A stretch of 15,571 nucleotides of DNA from an uncultured Proteiniphilum sp. (GTDB lineage: Bacteria > Bacteroidota > Bacteroidia > Bacteroidales > Dysgonomonadaceae). The position numbers were made by a program, and so were the translations under genes. Below, in pieces: positions 6,764 through 15,509 of the stretch. The stretch is from contig NZ_CALNAT010000053.1 in the NCBI RefSeq assembly GCF_937873925.1, positions 1 to 15,571 on the forward strand. Reading direction: 5' to 3'. Below the pieces are notes generated by a model. That model did not search any database. It was not told the origin of the DNA and was given only the letters and a program-made list of their open reading frames with translations. Positions within the stretch are counted from its first letter, which is position 1. Each line of letters opens with the position of its first letter.

Positions 6764-7945
6764 GTGGATAATAAAAATCGATTATTTCAAAACGATCATA
6801 ACTTCCTTCTTGCCGAAGATTTCATCAGATGGAGACTTTTTCGAACGAAGGAATCGGATGAATATTGGAATAACTTTCTGATCGAAAACCCGCATCTGGA
6901 AAAAGCATTCCATGAGGCAATTATACAATTTAATGCTGTAAAGATCAATCGGGATCAATTACCGGACGAGGATAAAAAAGATGTTTACAGAACTGTTCTG
7001 CTGAATATACATCGTTATAAGAGGCGCAGATTGTTGCGGAGAATAGGTTCAGTAGCCGCGGTTTTAGTGATAGGGATCCTGTCCGTCTTATTCTTTAACC
7101 GTAGAGAGGATGTCAGGTCGGACGGTAGCCCGAAAAACGAAATCATTGTAGGAGAGGCGCTTCCTGTGGAGGAGATATATCTTATTGCGGGAGGGGAGAG
7201 AATCAATATTGCTCATAAATCCCATATCGGCCTCACCGGAGATGGAAAAGCGCTGGTAACGGACAGTACGGATTCGCGGAAAGAATTATCGTTGGCTGCA
7301 GCAGAATTAAACAAATTAATCGTTCCTTACGGCAAACGAACGAGTCTTACCCTTCCCGACGGAACGGAAGTCTGGCTGAACTCAGGGACTCAACTTGATT
7401 TTCCTTCTAAGTTTATGGGAAGTAAAAGAGAAATAAGTGTAAACGGCGAGATTTTTATCAATGTTGCACACAATTCGAAAGTTCCGTTTGTCGTACGTGC
7501 ACACGATATGGACATCTATGTACAGGGTACTTCCTTCAATGTTTCGGCTTATCATGACGACAGTAGAAAAACGGTCGTATTAGTGAAGGGAAAAGTAAAA
7601 ATAGAAACGACCGACAAGCATACTACCGAGTTGCTGCCCAATGAGAAATTAGAAGTAACGGATAATGACATAACAAAAGAGTCTGTGAACGTATCGGAAT
7701 ATATCAGTTGGACAAAAGGAATACTGGAGTTCGATGAAACGCCCGTATCAGAGATACTTAAAAAAATAGGGAGGTATTACAATGTTCAGTTTGAGAGTAT
7801 TCCCGAGATAAAGCTAAACGATAAGACCTGTTCCGGCAAATTGTTCCTTTCGAATAATCTGGACAGCGTCATGACTTCCGTTTCCGTACTTTCCTCTACT
7901 GTTTACCAAAGAGAAAACAATATCATCCATATCACTAAAAAATAA
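6764..7945 (+). CDS. FecR-family anti-sigma factor
   Basis: A 393-residue inner-membrane regulator. The cytoplasmic N-terminal part (1-90, with NFLLAEDFIRWRLF and an EYWNNFLIENP motif) should bind the sigma factor. A basic stretch KRRRLLRR precedes one transmembrane helix at about 94-111. The periplasmic FecR domain spans about 186-285 (VPYGKRTSLTLPDGTEVWLNSG, FPSKF, VNGEIFINVAH, VQGTSFNVSAY, VVLVKGKVKI), and a DUF4974 domain spans about 317-391. The start is GTG at 6764: the frame has a TAG stop at 6734-6736, the only earlier near-start codon is ATT at 6737, and there is no internal methionine before the conserved N-terminal motif. It should receive the signal from the STN domain of the SusC encoded next. 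Confidence 0.92.
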   Translation: MDNKNRLFQNDHNFLLAEDFIRWRLFRTKESDEYWNNFLIENPHLEKAFHEAIIQFNAVKINRDQLPDEDKKDVYRTVLLNIHRYKRRRLLRRIGSVAAVLVIGILSVLFFNRREDVRSDGSPKNEIIVGEALPVEEIYLIAGGERINIAHKSHIGLTGDGKALVTDSTDSRKELSLAAAELNKLIVPYGKRTSLTLPDGTEVWLNSGTQLDFPSKFMGSKREISVNGEIFINVAHNSKVPFVVRAHDMDIYVQGTSFNVSAYHDDSRKTVVLVKGKVKIETTDKHTTELLPNEKLEVTDNDITKESVNVSEYISWTKGILEFDETPVSEILKKIGRYYNVQFESIPEIKLNDKTCSGKLFLSNNLDSVMTSVSVLSSTVYQRENNIIHITKK

Positions 7946-7980
7946 GATGCCTATGAGAAAGGGAAACGAATGAAATAAAA

Positions 7981-8008
7981 ATCGGACAATGCTGCCACAT
8001 TGCCCGAT
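7981..8008 (+). promoter_or_regulatory. Hairpin in FecR-SusC gap
   Basis: Arms 7981-7991 and 7998-8008 pair over 11 positions with one A-C mismatch (7986/8003) around a 6-nt loop. No T run follows, so it is not a standard terminator. It lies 35 nt after the anti-sigma stop and 53 nt before the SusC ATG. Possible roles are transcript processing, partial attenuation separating low regulator from high SusC expression, or 5' leader stability. A TAnnTTTG promoter is not seen in this gap, which would fit an ECF-sigma-driven susC promoter that I cannot identify. Confidence 0.5.
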
Positions 8009-8061
8009 CAAGCGAAATTAATCTACCAATATAATCCGTAAACTAAATTCACAATAAATGT

Positions 8062-11000
8062 ATGAAAGAAAAAATTAAATCTAACCTGATTGCATTTAAA
8101 AAATGCAACAGAACCCTAAAAATCATGAAGATTTCAACTTTATTATTTTTTCTCTGCCTGTTTTCTTTAGCGGCGGAGAATATGTACCCCCAGCAAACAG
8201 AGCTTTCGTTGGATCTGAAAAACGTGACCATCAAAAAAGCCATTTCGGAAATTGAGAAAACAAGCGATTATGTGTTTCTTATCACGGATGAAGCGCAACT
8301 TGAACTCAATAAAAGAACCAGTCTCCGCGCCAACAAGGGATCCATTTACACTGTCCTGGAAACTCTTCTGAAAGACACGGATCTGAAATATACTGTGGTG
8401 GAACGGCAGGTATCGGTGTATAAAAACACTTCATCAAAAGTGGTAGAAACGCCTGTAACGATAAAAGAAGAAATTGAGCAACAGAAAAAGACGATCACCG
8501 GCAAAGTTACCGACGAGCAAGGCAGGCCGGTCATAGGAGCCAATATTCTGGAGACAGGAACCACCAACGGGACGGTTACAGATATAGAGGGACACTTTGC
8601 ATTAAATGTCGAAGAGGATTGTACATTAAGTATATCCTATATCGGATACGTGGGACAAAATATTCCCACGGCAGGAAAAACAATTGTCAATGTTATTCTG
8701 ATAGAAGATACAAAAGCTTTAGATGACGTAATTGTGGTAGCATATGGAACGCAAAAAAAATCAACCTTAACGGGCTCCGCTTCTGTTGTTAGATCCGAAC
8801 AGCTTGAAAAAGTATTGGGTACAGGGTTTGCGGAAACATTACAAGGGATGTCTGCCGGTGTAAATGTAGTGAATGTGCAGGGTAATCCCGGAGGCAATAC
8901 ACGTATTGAGATTCGTGGTATCGCCTCCATGTCCGGCGTTGCTAATCCGCTGTATATTGTTGACGGAATGCCCTACGACGGCGATTTGAATCAGATTAAC
9001 CCTTCGGATATTGATGCCATGACAATCTTGAAAGATGCTGCAGCAACTTCATTGTACGGTTCGCGTGCTGCGAATGGTGTGGTTATGATTACAACCAAAA
9101 GAGGGAAATCGGGAAAACCGCAGGTGAATTTTCGCGGTGCCTGGGGGACATCTGACAGTGCAGTGCCTAATCCGGTAAAGGCAGATCCTTACCAACAACT
9201 GGAAAATACCTGGTATGCCCTCTATTACGACGCTGTTTACTTTGATGGTATGACACCGCAGGCAGCAGGGGATTACGCTTCAGCCAATGCCCTTACAAAA
9301 CAGGTAAAGGCGACCACCAATTCAAAAGGTGAAACGATCTATGTAACACCCTTCAAGTATATCAACGAAGACTATGTATTACATGATGGAAAAGGAAATC
9401 CATATATGAATCCGAATTTGGAATATGTCTGGGATGAAAGCGACTGGGACGTTTACGGTGCAATATTCTCTCGTAAGCTACGCCAGGATTATAGCGTTGA
9501 TATAAGTGGACAGACACCGGACGGCAATACTTCCTATTTTTTCTCCGGGGGTTATCTGGATGACTTGGGGTACGGCAATCGCCAGTACTACAAACGCTAT
9601 TCTTTCCGTTCCAACATTACTACAAAAATAAAGGATTGGTGGAATGTAGGCGGCAGCTTGTCCTATTCTCGTCATCGCCAGAATATTTCAGGCGGAGCCA
9701 GTCGCGCTGCAAACTTCACCACTACGCTATCTTCCCCCTGGTTACGTAATATTGATAACACCGATTGGGTATATTCAGAAAAATCAGGAAAACGGATGTA
9801 TGATTTTGGAAAATATACCAATAACTTTTTCGGAATTCAGGTTCTGAATAATTCGGGAGACTATTGGGATAATGACAACGATGATAGTTTTGATAATAAT
9901 ATGGGGCATATTACATCAGCGCAATTTTTCACAGAATTCGACTTGCCTTACAGCCTGAAACTAAGATCAGCTATCAATACGGATGACTATTCCTCCCGTT
10001 CCATGAATTATAGTTCAGCAGTACACGGCAGCGCCCAAACAGCACCGTATGGTACATCTATTCTGGCCAATGGGGGTTATGCCAGTCGTTACGACTTTAA
10101 CCAACGTTCCGTAACCTGGAATAACGTTCTGTCAGGTACTTGGAATATTAGTAATAATACCATTACAGGGATGCTTGGCCATGAATATTATGCGTGGGAT
10201 TCTCACTATGAACAAGGGTGGGGTTCCGGTATTATGGAATTAGGCAAATATGAGTTGTCTAACACAACCAAAGAGTTTGGTGTTTGGGGTGGACGTGATA
10301 ATTATGCATTACTATCCTTCTTTGGGAAAGTAGATTATGATTTCCTCGATAAATATTATTTATCCGCATCGGTTCGTGAAGACGGATCTTCCCGTTTCAG
10401 TCCCGATAGACGGTGGGGTACCTTTTGGTCCGCTGGAGCATCATGGAGAATCTCGGAGGAGGAGTTCTTACAAGAATATGAGTGGCTGGACAATTTATCG
10501 ATGAGAGGAAGTTACGGGACTACCGGTAATGATAAATTAATTGTTCGTACCGCGAGCAGCGGAAAAGCCGGGGGCGAAATTCTTTACGCCTATCAAGGCA
10601 CGTATACCAACGACAATTTATATCTTGAACCCGGATTAAAACCCTCTACTTATAGTACACCTAACCTGAAATGGGAAAGTAATCACCAATGGAATGTAGG
10701 GCTGGACTTTTCTGTTTTCAACCGTGTCAACGGTACGGTTGAGTACTACTCCCGCACATCCAAAGACTTGTTGTTTTACAAAGAATTGCCAATTTCGGCA
10801 CAAGTGGGAGACGCTACCGGTTTTAACACGAATATTGGAGATCTTCGCAACAGCGGGTTTGAATTCACGGCAAATGCCAAAATTTTTCACACAAAAGATT
10901 TTCAATGGGCCATTGATGCAAACTTAAGTACGTTAAAGAACGAGGTAACATACTTACCGACGGGGGCTTATACATATTCGGGCGTAGCTTGCACTTACAA

Positions 11001-11706
11001 AATGGAAGAAGGAAAATCTATTTATGAATTTATCGCCCCCCAATATGACGGTGTAAATACTGAGACAGGTATGCCGGGTTGGCTGATTAAAGTGAAAGAT
11101 AATAACGGAAACTGGACAGGAGAGTGGAAACGTACCGAAAATACCGCTGAAGTTACAACGGATGATTTCGTTTACGCCGGTTCTGCTCTTCCCAAGATGT
11201 TCGGTGCTATCACCAATAATCTCCAATTCAAGGGGTTTGACCTTTCATTTATGTGGTACTATTCGTACGGGTCGAAAATGTCGGATTACACATACAAGGA
11301 ACGTATTACGAATCGTCCCGGTGTGGGAGTGGTACAGGATTTGGTTCAGGATCGGTGGAAACAGCCAGGGGATGCGAACAAGACCATTCCACGCTGGTCC
11401 TATACACAATATGCCGGAACAGTTAAATATGCCACGAATTTCGTATTCGACAATGATTATTGGCGTTTAAGGAATCTTACCTTGGGTTATACATTGCCAA
11501 AATCGATTAGCCGCAAAGCATCGATTGAAAACTTCCGCATCTATGTAACCGGAAACAATTTGCTCACATTTGGGCCTGCAGCCAGACGTTATACTGACCC
11601 TGAAACAGGTGTTATGGGTAATAGTTATAATGGGAATGCAGATACGGATAATGGTATACAGGGTTCCAGAAGACTTTATATGTGCGGTATTCAAATTACA
11701 TTATAA
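8062..11706 (+). CDS. susC: SusC-family TonB-dependent transporter with STN signalling domain
   Basis: A 1214-residue outer-membrane glycan importer. The N-terminus is a long signal region: a basic segment (1-21), then hydrophobic MKISTLLFFLCLFSLAAEN from Met22, ending near residue 44. Start at 8062 is preferred because STN-type receptors usually carry this basic extension; Met22 (8125) is the alternative. The STN domain lies at about 47-121 (ELSLDLKNVTIKKAISEIEK), the carboxypeptidase-regulatory-like domain at 144-215 (ITGKVTDEQGRPVIGANI), then DDVIVVAYGTQKKSTLTGS at 221-239, the SusC signature, and the plug to about 347 (GSRAANGVVMITTK). The barrel follows and ends in QITL, as is usual for the family. 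The STN domain is expected to contact the FecR protein encoded upstream. susD starts 17 nt downstream, so the two are co-transcribed. Confidence 0.95.
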   Translation: MKEKIKSNLIAFKKCNRTLKIMKISTLLFFLCLFSLAAENMYPQQTELSLDLKNVTIKKAISEIEKTSDYVFLITDEAQLELNKRTSLRANKGSIYTVLETLLKDTDLKYTVVERQVSVYKNTSSKVVETPVTIKEEIEQQKKTITGKVTDEQGRPVIGANILETGTTNGTVTDIEGHFALNVEEDCTLSISYIGYVGQNIPTAGKTIVNVILIEDTKALDDVIVVAYGTQKKSTLTGSASVVRSEQLEKVLGTGFAETLQGMSAGVNVVNVQGNPGGNTRIEIRGIASMSGVANPLYIVDGMPYDGDLNQINPSDIDAMTILKDAAATSLYGSRAANGVVMITTKRGKSGKPQVNFRGAWGTSDSAVPNPVKADPYQQLENTWYALYYDAVYFDGMTPQAAGDYASANALTKQVKATTNSKGETIYVTPFKYINEDYVLHDGKGNPYMNPNLEYVWDESDWDVYGAIFSRKLRQDYSVDISGQTPDGNTSYFFSGGYLDDLGYGNRQYYKRYSFRSNITTKIKDWWNVGGSLSYSRHRQNISGGASRAANFTTTLSSPWLRNIDNTDWVYSEKSGKRMYDFGKYTNNFFGIQVLNNSGDYWDNDNDDSFDNNMGHITSAQFFTEFDLPYSLKLRSAINTDDYSSRSMNYSSAVHGSAQTAPYGTSILANGGYASRYDFNQRSVTWNNVLSGTWNISNNTITGMLGHEYYAWDSHYEQGWGSGIMELGKYELSNTTKEFGVWGGRDNYALLSFFGKVDYDFLDKYYLSASVREDGSSRFSPDRRWGTFWSAGASWRISEEEFLQEYEWLDNLSMRGSYGTTGNDKLIVRTASSGKAGGEILYAYQGTYTNDNLYLEPGLKPSTYSTPNLKWESNHQWNVGLDFSVFNRVNGTVEYYSRTSKDLLFYKELPISAQVGDATGFNTNIGDLRNSGFEFTANAKIFHTKDFQWAIDANLSTLKNEVTYLPTGAYTYSGVACTYKMEEGKSIYEFIAPQYDGVNTETGMPGWLIKVKDNNGNWTGEWKRTENTAEVTTDDFVYAGSALPKMFGAITNNLQFKGFDLSFMWYYSYGSKMSDYTYKERITNRPGVGVVQDLVQDRWKQPGDANKTIPRWSYTQYAGTVKYATNFVFDNDYWRLRNLTLGYTLPKSISRKASIENFRIYVTGNNLLTFGPAARRYTDPETGVMGNSYNGNADTDNGIQGSRRLYMCGIQITL

Positions 11707-11723
11707 ACTAAAAAATAAGACTT

Positions 11724-13288
11724 ATGAAAAAAATAAGACTAACATATTGCATCTTATCCCTTGCCCTTATTTGCTTGGTTTTCACAAGATGTAATGACGC
11801 ACTCACAACAAATCCTTACGTTGAAATTTCCGATTCGGATGTATATGGGAATGTATCTCAGTTAAACAAAGTATTAACGTCTGCTTATAAACAATTATTA
11901 TTTAATACTCAGGGGACTGACCGTGTGTATGCCGGCCTTCCCGGTCTGCAAATGTATGTGGATTTGGGCGGTTCCGATATCATTTGTCATACCAATATGG
12001 GAGGAGATCAATTGACGGCATACCAATATTCCAATTCCAAGACACAGGCCGATGGTCTTGCGAGTCATATTTGGAAAATGTGTTACAATGTGATCAATCT
12101 CACTAATATCATTATTAGTAATATTGATGATGCTGCCGGCAATGAAACAGATAAAAGTAATATTAAAGGGCAGGCGTTGGCTATACGGGGTCTCATGTAT
12201 TTTCATTTAATTCAGAATTATCAGCAAACGTATGTGATTGCCAAAAACAAAAGAGGTGTTATTTTGCGTACTTCTTCTACGGATGATGTCGATAACACAG
12301 GATTCTCTACGGTAGAAGAAACATATGCACAAATTGTTTCGGATTTGACTACGGCCAAGTCATTGCTTGCTGATTATAATCCGACGGATAAATGGTTAAT
12401 TAATTCAGATATCTGCTCCGGTATTTTATCGCGTGTTTATTTGGTAATGCAAAACTGGGACGGTGCTTATACTGAAGCGAAAACAGTGTACGATAATCAT
12501 AATATTTTGATGACCCGTGAGGAATACCGTTCAGGTTTCGATGATATGATTTCCGGGGATTATGAAGAAGTTGTTTGGGCTATGAAATATACCGATGACA
12601 ATAATTTGGGGGGTGGTACCCAGTTTAATTTCTGGTATAATCAAGACGAAAGCTATGGTGAAGGTTTTTCGGACGGTCCCATCTATTCATTCATTGCTTT
12701 TTTCGCGGATAGCAAATTTGAAGAATTATTTAACGGACAAAAAATGCCGACCAGGAGAAAAGTTCAAAATGGGCTTTCGATAAATATAAACACTATGGTG
12801 CTGATGGTGGTAGCGTAATTGGCAGCACGACTCGTCCGGAAGTATGCTTAATGCGTGGTGCGGAGATGTTGCTGATCATGGCGGAAGCTGCGGCTCATCA
12901 AGGAAAAGAAGCAGAAGCATTGATACTGCTCAATCGCCTGCAACTGGCACGGAATGCAAATCCCACAACCAACAGCTCCGGGAATGCCCTGTTGGAAGAC
13001 ATTTATGTAGAACGTCGAAAAGAGTTGATCTGTGAAGGTCAATCCGGTTTTTATGATTTAGTTCGATTGCAGAAAAGACTGTTTCGTTATGGTGTTTCTG
13101 CTACCAACCCGGGTGGACATTATGTTTGGGGACTTCAATATTTGAATGGTTATAATGCTTCCGATGCACAACCCTCTGCTTATTTGGAGTCGAATGACTA
13201 TCGTTTCTTTTGCCAAATTCCACAGATGGAGATTTTGAACAATAAAGCAGTATCAGAATCGGATCAAAATCCATGGAGTGGTCAATAG
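11724..13288 (+). CDS. susD: SusD-family glycan-binding lipoprotein, frameshifted
   Basis: The surface lipoprotein partner of SusC, about 521 residues if the frame is restored. The N-terminus is a lipoprotein signal with Cys23 (LVFTRCND) as the likely lipidated residue. The TPR-rich helical core includes IKGQALAIRGLMYFHLIQNY; the C-terminal part has RPEVCLMRGAEMLLIMAEAA, ERRKELICEG and FYDLVRL, all typical SusD motifs. The first frame (11724-12818) follows the family up to about codon 339, then runs into about 25 unrelated residues. Homology continues in the -1 frame from 12743 (NADQEKSSKWAFDKYKHYG) to the stop at 13288. The break is at six A, 12739-12744, where seven would restore the frame. 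Either a sequencing/assembly error, a real disabling mutation, or slippage; as given, translation would lose the last third. Ends in a terminator at 13306. Confidence 0.9.
12738..12746 (+). other. Frameshift site in susD (A6 homopolymer)
   Basis: Bases read CAA AAA ATG in the upstream frame; conserved SusD sequence resumes only if read CAA AAA (A)AT GCC, one A more or a -1 slip. The A run is 12739-12744. A single-base loss in a homopolymer explains it simply. It is not a classical X XXY YYZ tandem slippery heptamer, since the codon before AAA is CAA. Confidence 0.85.
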
Positions 13289-13305
13289 TTGAATAATATA
13301 AGAAT

Positions 13306-13346
13306 AAAAAGTTCCGATTTATCACTTTTCGGAGCTTTTTATTTTT
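13306..13346 (+). terminator. Rho-independent terminator after susD
   Basis: Arms 13306-13317 and 13329-13340 pair over 12 bp with one G-U wobble around an 11-nt loop, followed by A and five T. It starts 17 nt after the SusD stop and would separate susCD from the glycosidase-like gene, or lower its expression through partial read-through. Confidence 0.82.
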
Positions 13347-13383
13347 GTATGTAAAAGATTAAACCAATTAGGGGATGTTTGAT

Positions 13384-13422
13384 ATGAAAAATAAAATATT
13401 CACTTTTTTAGGATCAAAATGA
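13384..13422 (+). other. Possible 12-codon leader ORF overlapping glycosidase-like gene start
   Basis: ATG at 13384 opens MKNKIFTFLGSK and its TGA (13420-13422) overlaps the next ATG (13419-13421) as ATGA, the arrangement used in translational coupling. It may be chance in AT-rich DNA; no Shine-Dalgarno is evident and the peptide is not recognised. Confidence 0.25.
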
Positions 13423-15473
13423 GATATTATAGTCAAATAATTTTTTTTCTCTTCTCCCTTTTCATAACCTCGAGATTATCCGCGCAAAACCGATGGATTT
13501 TGTCGGATGATGGAGGCATTGAGTGGATTGTAAAGGAGGATATTCCCCATTATGATCATATCGAAATGAGTGGAGAACAGGTTTCCTATGTGTTCCGTTG
13601 GGGTGTAAATGAAAACAGAAGTTTATACACAGAGCGTTCCCTGGTTTTTCCAATGCTCCGTACCGTTCCGAATAATACTCATGCCAGCCTTATGCATCGG
13701 TTTGCCACAGATATCCCATCCTTGCTGAGTGTGAATGGACTTCCACTCCAAAATGAACGGGTAGAAAAGGTCAAAATAAATGGTATAGTGCATGTGATAA
13801 GTTCTTTTTCTATCGGGAAACCAAATATCGGAGGTGCTGTAAAAGCAGAGCCTGAACGGACAATTGAAATGTACAGGACTTTTTTCCCGTCAACGGATAA
13901 ACCGCTTGCAGGTGAAAAATATGTTTTGAAGAATATCAGCGATCAGGAAGTCATAATCTATATTCCCGATTTTTCCCAGACAATAATGACTTTGCCGGAA
14001 AAAGGGAAAGACGGAAGTTATATTCTTATTTGTGAACTGACCGGTTCCGGAACATTCAGGCTGGATCCCCAATCCGAAAAAACGTTTTACGTACAGTTTC
14101 AAGCTCACAGACAAAATGAAAAATCGTTGAATGCCGATGTAGAAAAAGAATTGACCGCACGGATGGATTACATCCGTAACGGTATCGATAATGCTTTAGT
14201 CCTGGATACACCGGATGAAATCATTAACAGGGAATTTCGTTTTGCAAAAATAAGAGGATCCGAAAGTATTTTTCGCACAAAAGGCGGCCTGATGCATGGT
14301 CCGGGTGGAGAATCATATTACGCTGCCATATGGGCAAACGATCAGGCGGAATATATCAATCCGTTCTTTCCTTTTCTGGGATACGACAAGGGAAACGGGT
14401 CAGCCCTGAATTCATACAACCATTTTGCCCGTTTTATGAATCCTGAATTCAACCCTATCCCAAGTTCCATTATTGCGGAAGGAAGTGATATCTGGAACGG
14501 TGCGGGCGATCGGGGTGATGCGGCAATGATAGCCTACGGCGCATCACGTTATGCATTAGCCCGTGGAGATATACAAGAGGCCAAAGTTCTTTGGCCTTTA
14601 ATAGAATGGTGCCTTGAATATTGTAAACGTAAACGTAACCGCGAAGGTGTGGTAGAATCGGATACGGACGAATTAGAAGGCCGTTTCCCTGCCGGGAAAG
14701 CAAACCTCTCTACATCCTCTCTTTATTACGATGCATTATTATCGGCTTCATCTCTGGGGAAAGAATTAAAGATAAATAAAACCCAGATCATTTCTTATCA
14801 AGAAGAGGCTAAGGCACTCAAAAAAGCTATTGAGAACTATTTCGGAGCAGATATAAGTGGATACCCTACGTATCGGTATTATGACGGAAACGATTTGCTG
14901 CGTTCATGGATATGTATCCCGTTAACAGTAGGTATAACTGAAAGAGCAAAGGGAACTATCGACGCATTGCTTAGTCCGAAACTATGGAGTGAAAACGGAT
15001 TGCTTACGCAAGAAGGAAGTTCCACATACTGGGACCGGTCCACTTTATACGCCTTGCGTGGAATCTATCAGGCAGGAGAGAATGATACCGCCACAAAATT
15101 CCTGAAACAATATTCCGAGCACCGACTATTGGGGGAGCATGTCCCGTATCCCATTGAAGCATGGCCGGAAGGAAACCAACGGCATCTTTCGGCGGAGAGC
15201 GGACTTTATTGTCGAATAATTACGGAAGGATTGTTCGGTATTCGTCCTGTCGGACTCAAAAGTTTCGCGCTTACTCCCCAACTGCCATCTCAATGGGACA
15301 AAATGGCTTTAAAAAATATCCGTGCTTTTAATACCTCCTTTGATATAAATATAGAACGAATGGATAAGAAAAAGATAAAAGTGCTGATTACAGATAATAA
15401 TTCATTAAAAAGGAAAAGTTATATTGTTGAACCGGGAGAAACAATTCAAAAAATTGATCTTACCCAATTTTAA
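13419..15473 (+). CDS. Exported glycosidase-like protein, probable six-hairpin (alpha/alpha)6 fold
   Basis: A 684-residue protein with a signal peptide (1-23, hydrophobic IIFFLFSLFI, ending SAQ). Residues about 25-255 look beta-rich, as in the N-terminal beta-sandwich of six-hairpin glycosidases. Residues about 265-600 look like an (alpha/alpha)6 barrel: GGESYYAAIWANDQ at 296-309, GAGDRGDAAMIAYGASRYAL at 361-380, VVESDTDELEGRFPAGKANL at 411-430, SSLYYDALLSASSLGKEL, and YPIEAWPEGNQRHLSAESGL at 577-596. The C-terminal segment EGLFGIRPVGLKSFALTPQL resembles the end of GH65/78/94/95-like enzymes. Acidic catalytic candidates are Asp308, Asp364, Asp367, Glu413, Asp415, Glu580, Glu584 and Glu593; I cannot choose among them. 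No specific GH family is recognised. Its place after susCD suggests it degrades the glycan captured by that pair. A terminator lies upstream, so it needs read-through or an unrecognised promoter. Confidence 0.75.
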   Translation: MRYYSQIIFFLFSLFITSRLSAQNRWILSDDGGIEWIVKEDIPHYDHIEMSGEQVSYVFRWGVNENRSLYTERSLVFPMLRTVPNNTHASLMHRFATDIPSLLSVNGLPLQNERVEKVKINGIVHVISSFSIGKPNIGGAVKAEPERTIEMYRTFFPSTDKPLAGEKYVLKNISDQEVIIYIPDFSQTIMTLPEKGKDGSYILICELTGSGTFRLDPQSEKTFYVQFQAHRQNEKSLNADVEKELTARMDYIRNGIDNALVLDTPDEIINREFRFAKIRGSESIFRTKGGLMHGPGGESYYAAIWANDQAEYINPFFPFLGYDKGNGSALNSYNHFARFMNPEFNPIPSSIIAEGSDIWNGAGDRGDAAMIAYGASRYALARGDIQEAKVLWPLIEWCLEYCKRKRNREGVVESDTDELEGRFPAGKANLSTSSLYYDALLSASSLGKELKINKTQIISYQEEAKALKKAIENYFGADISGYPTYRYYDGNDLLRSWICIPLTVGITERAKGTIDALLSPKLWSENGLLTQEGSSTYWDRSTLYALRGIYQAGENDTATKFLKQYSEHRLLGEHVPYPIEAWPEGNQRHLSAESGLYCRIITEGLFGIRPVGLKSFALTPQLPSQWDKMALKNIRAFNTSFDINIERMDKKKIKVLITDNNSLKRKSYIVEPGETIQKIDLTQF

Positions 15474-15509
15474 TCTTTAGAGGGTTTACTGTTTCAACTA
15501 TTTCGTTAA

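Noticed and set aside
6687..6881. Small plus-strand ORF between sigma factor and FecR
   Set aside because: It overlaps the conserved FecR N-terminus in another frame and reads through AT-rich DNA, giving a low-complexity peptide without motifs.
12738..12746. Programmed -1 ribosomal frameshift in susD
   Set aside because: The heptamer is not a standard tandem slippery site and no downstream pseudoknot was recognised; a homopolymer indel is simpler, so slippage is kept only as an alternative.
12844..13035. Alternative plus-strand ORF in the C-terminal part of susD
   Set aside because: The overlapping frame (12743-13288) carries the SusD motifs; this one does not.
13340..13347. TATTTTTG as a -7 promoter element for the glycosidase-like gene
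   Set aside because: It matches TAnnTTTG but lies in the terminator arm and T run, and has no TTTG/TTG at about 20 nt upstream.
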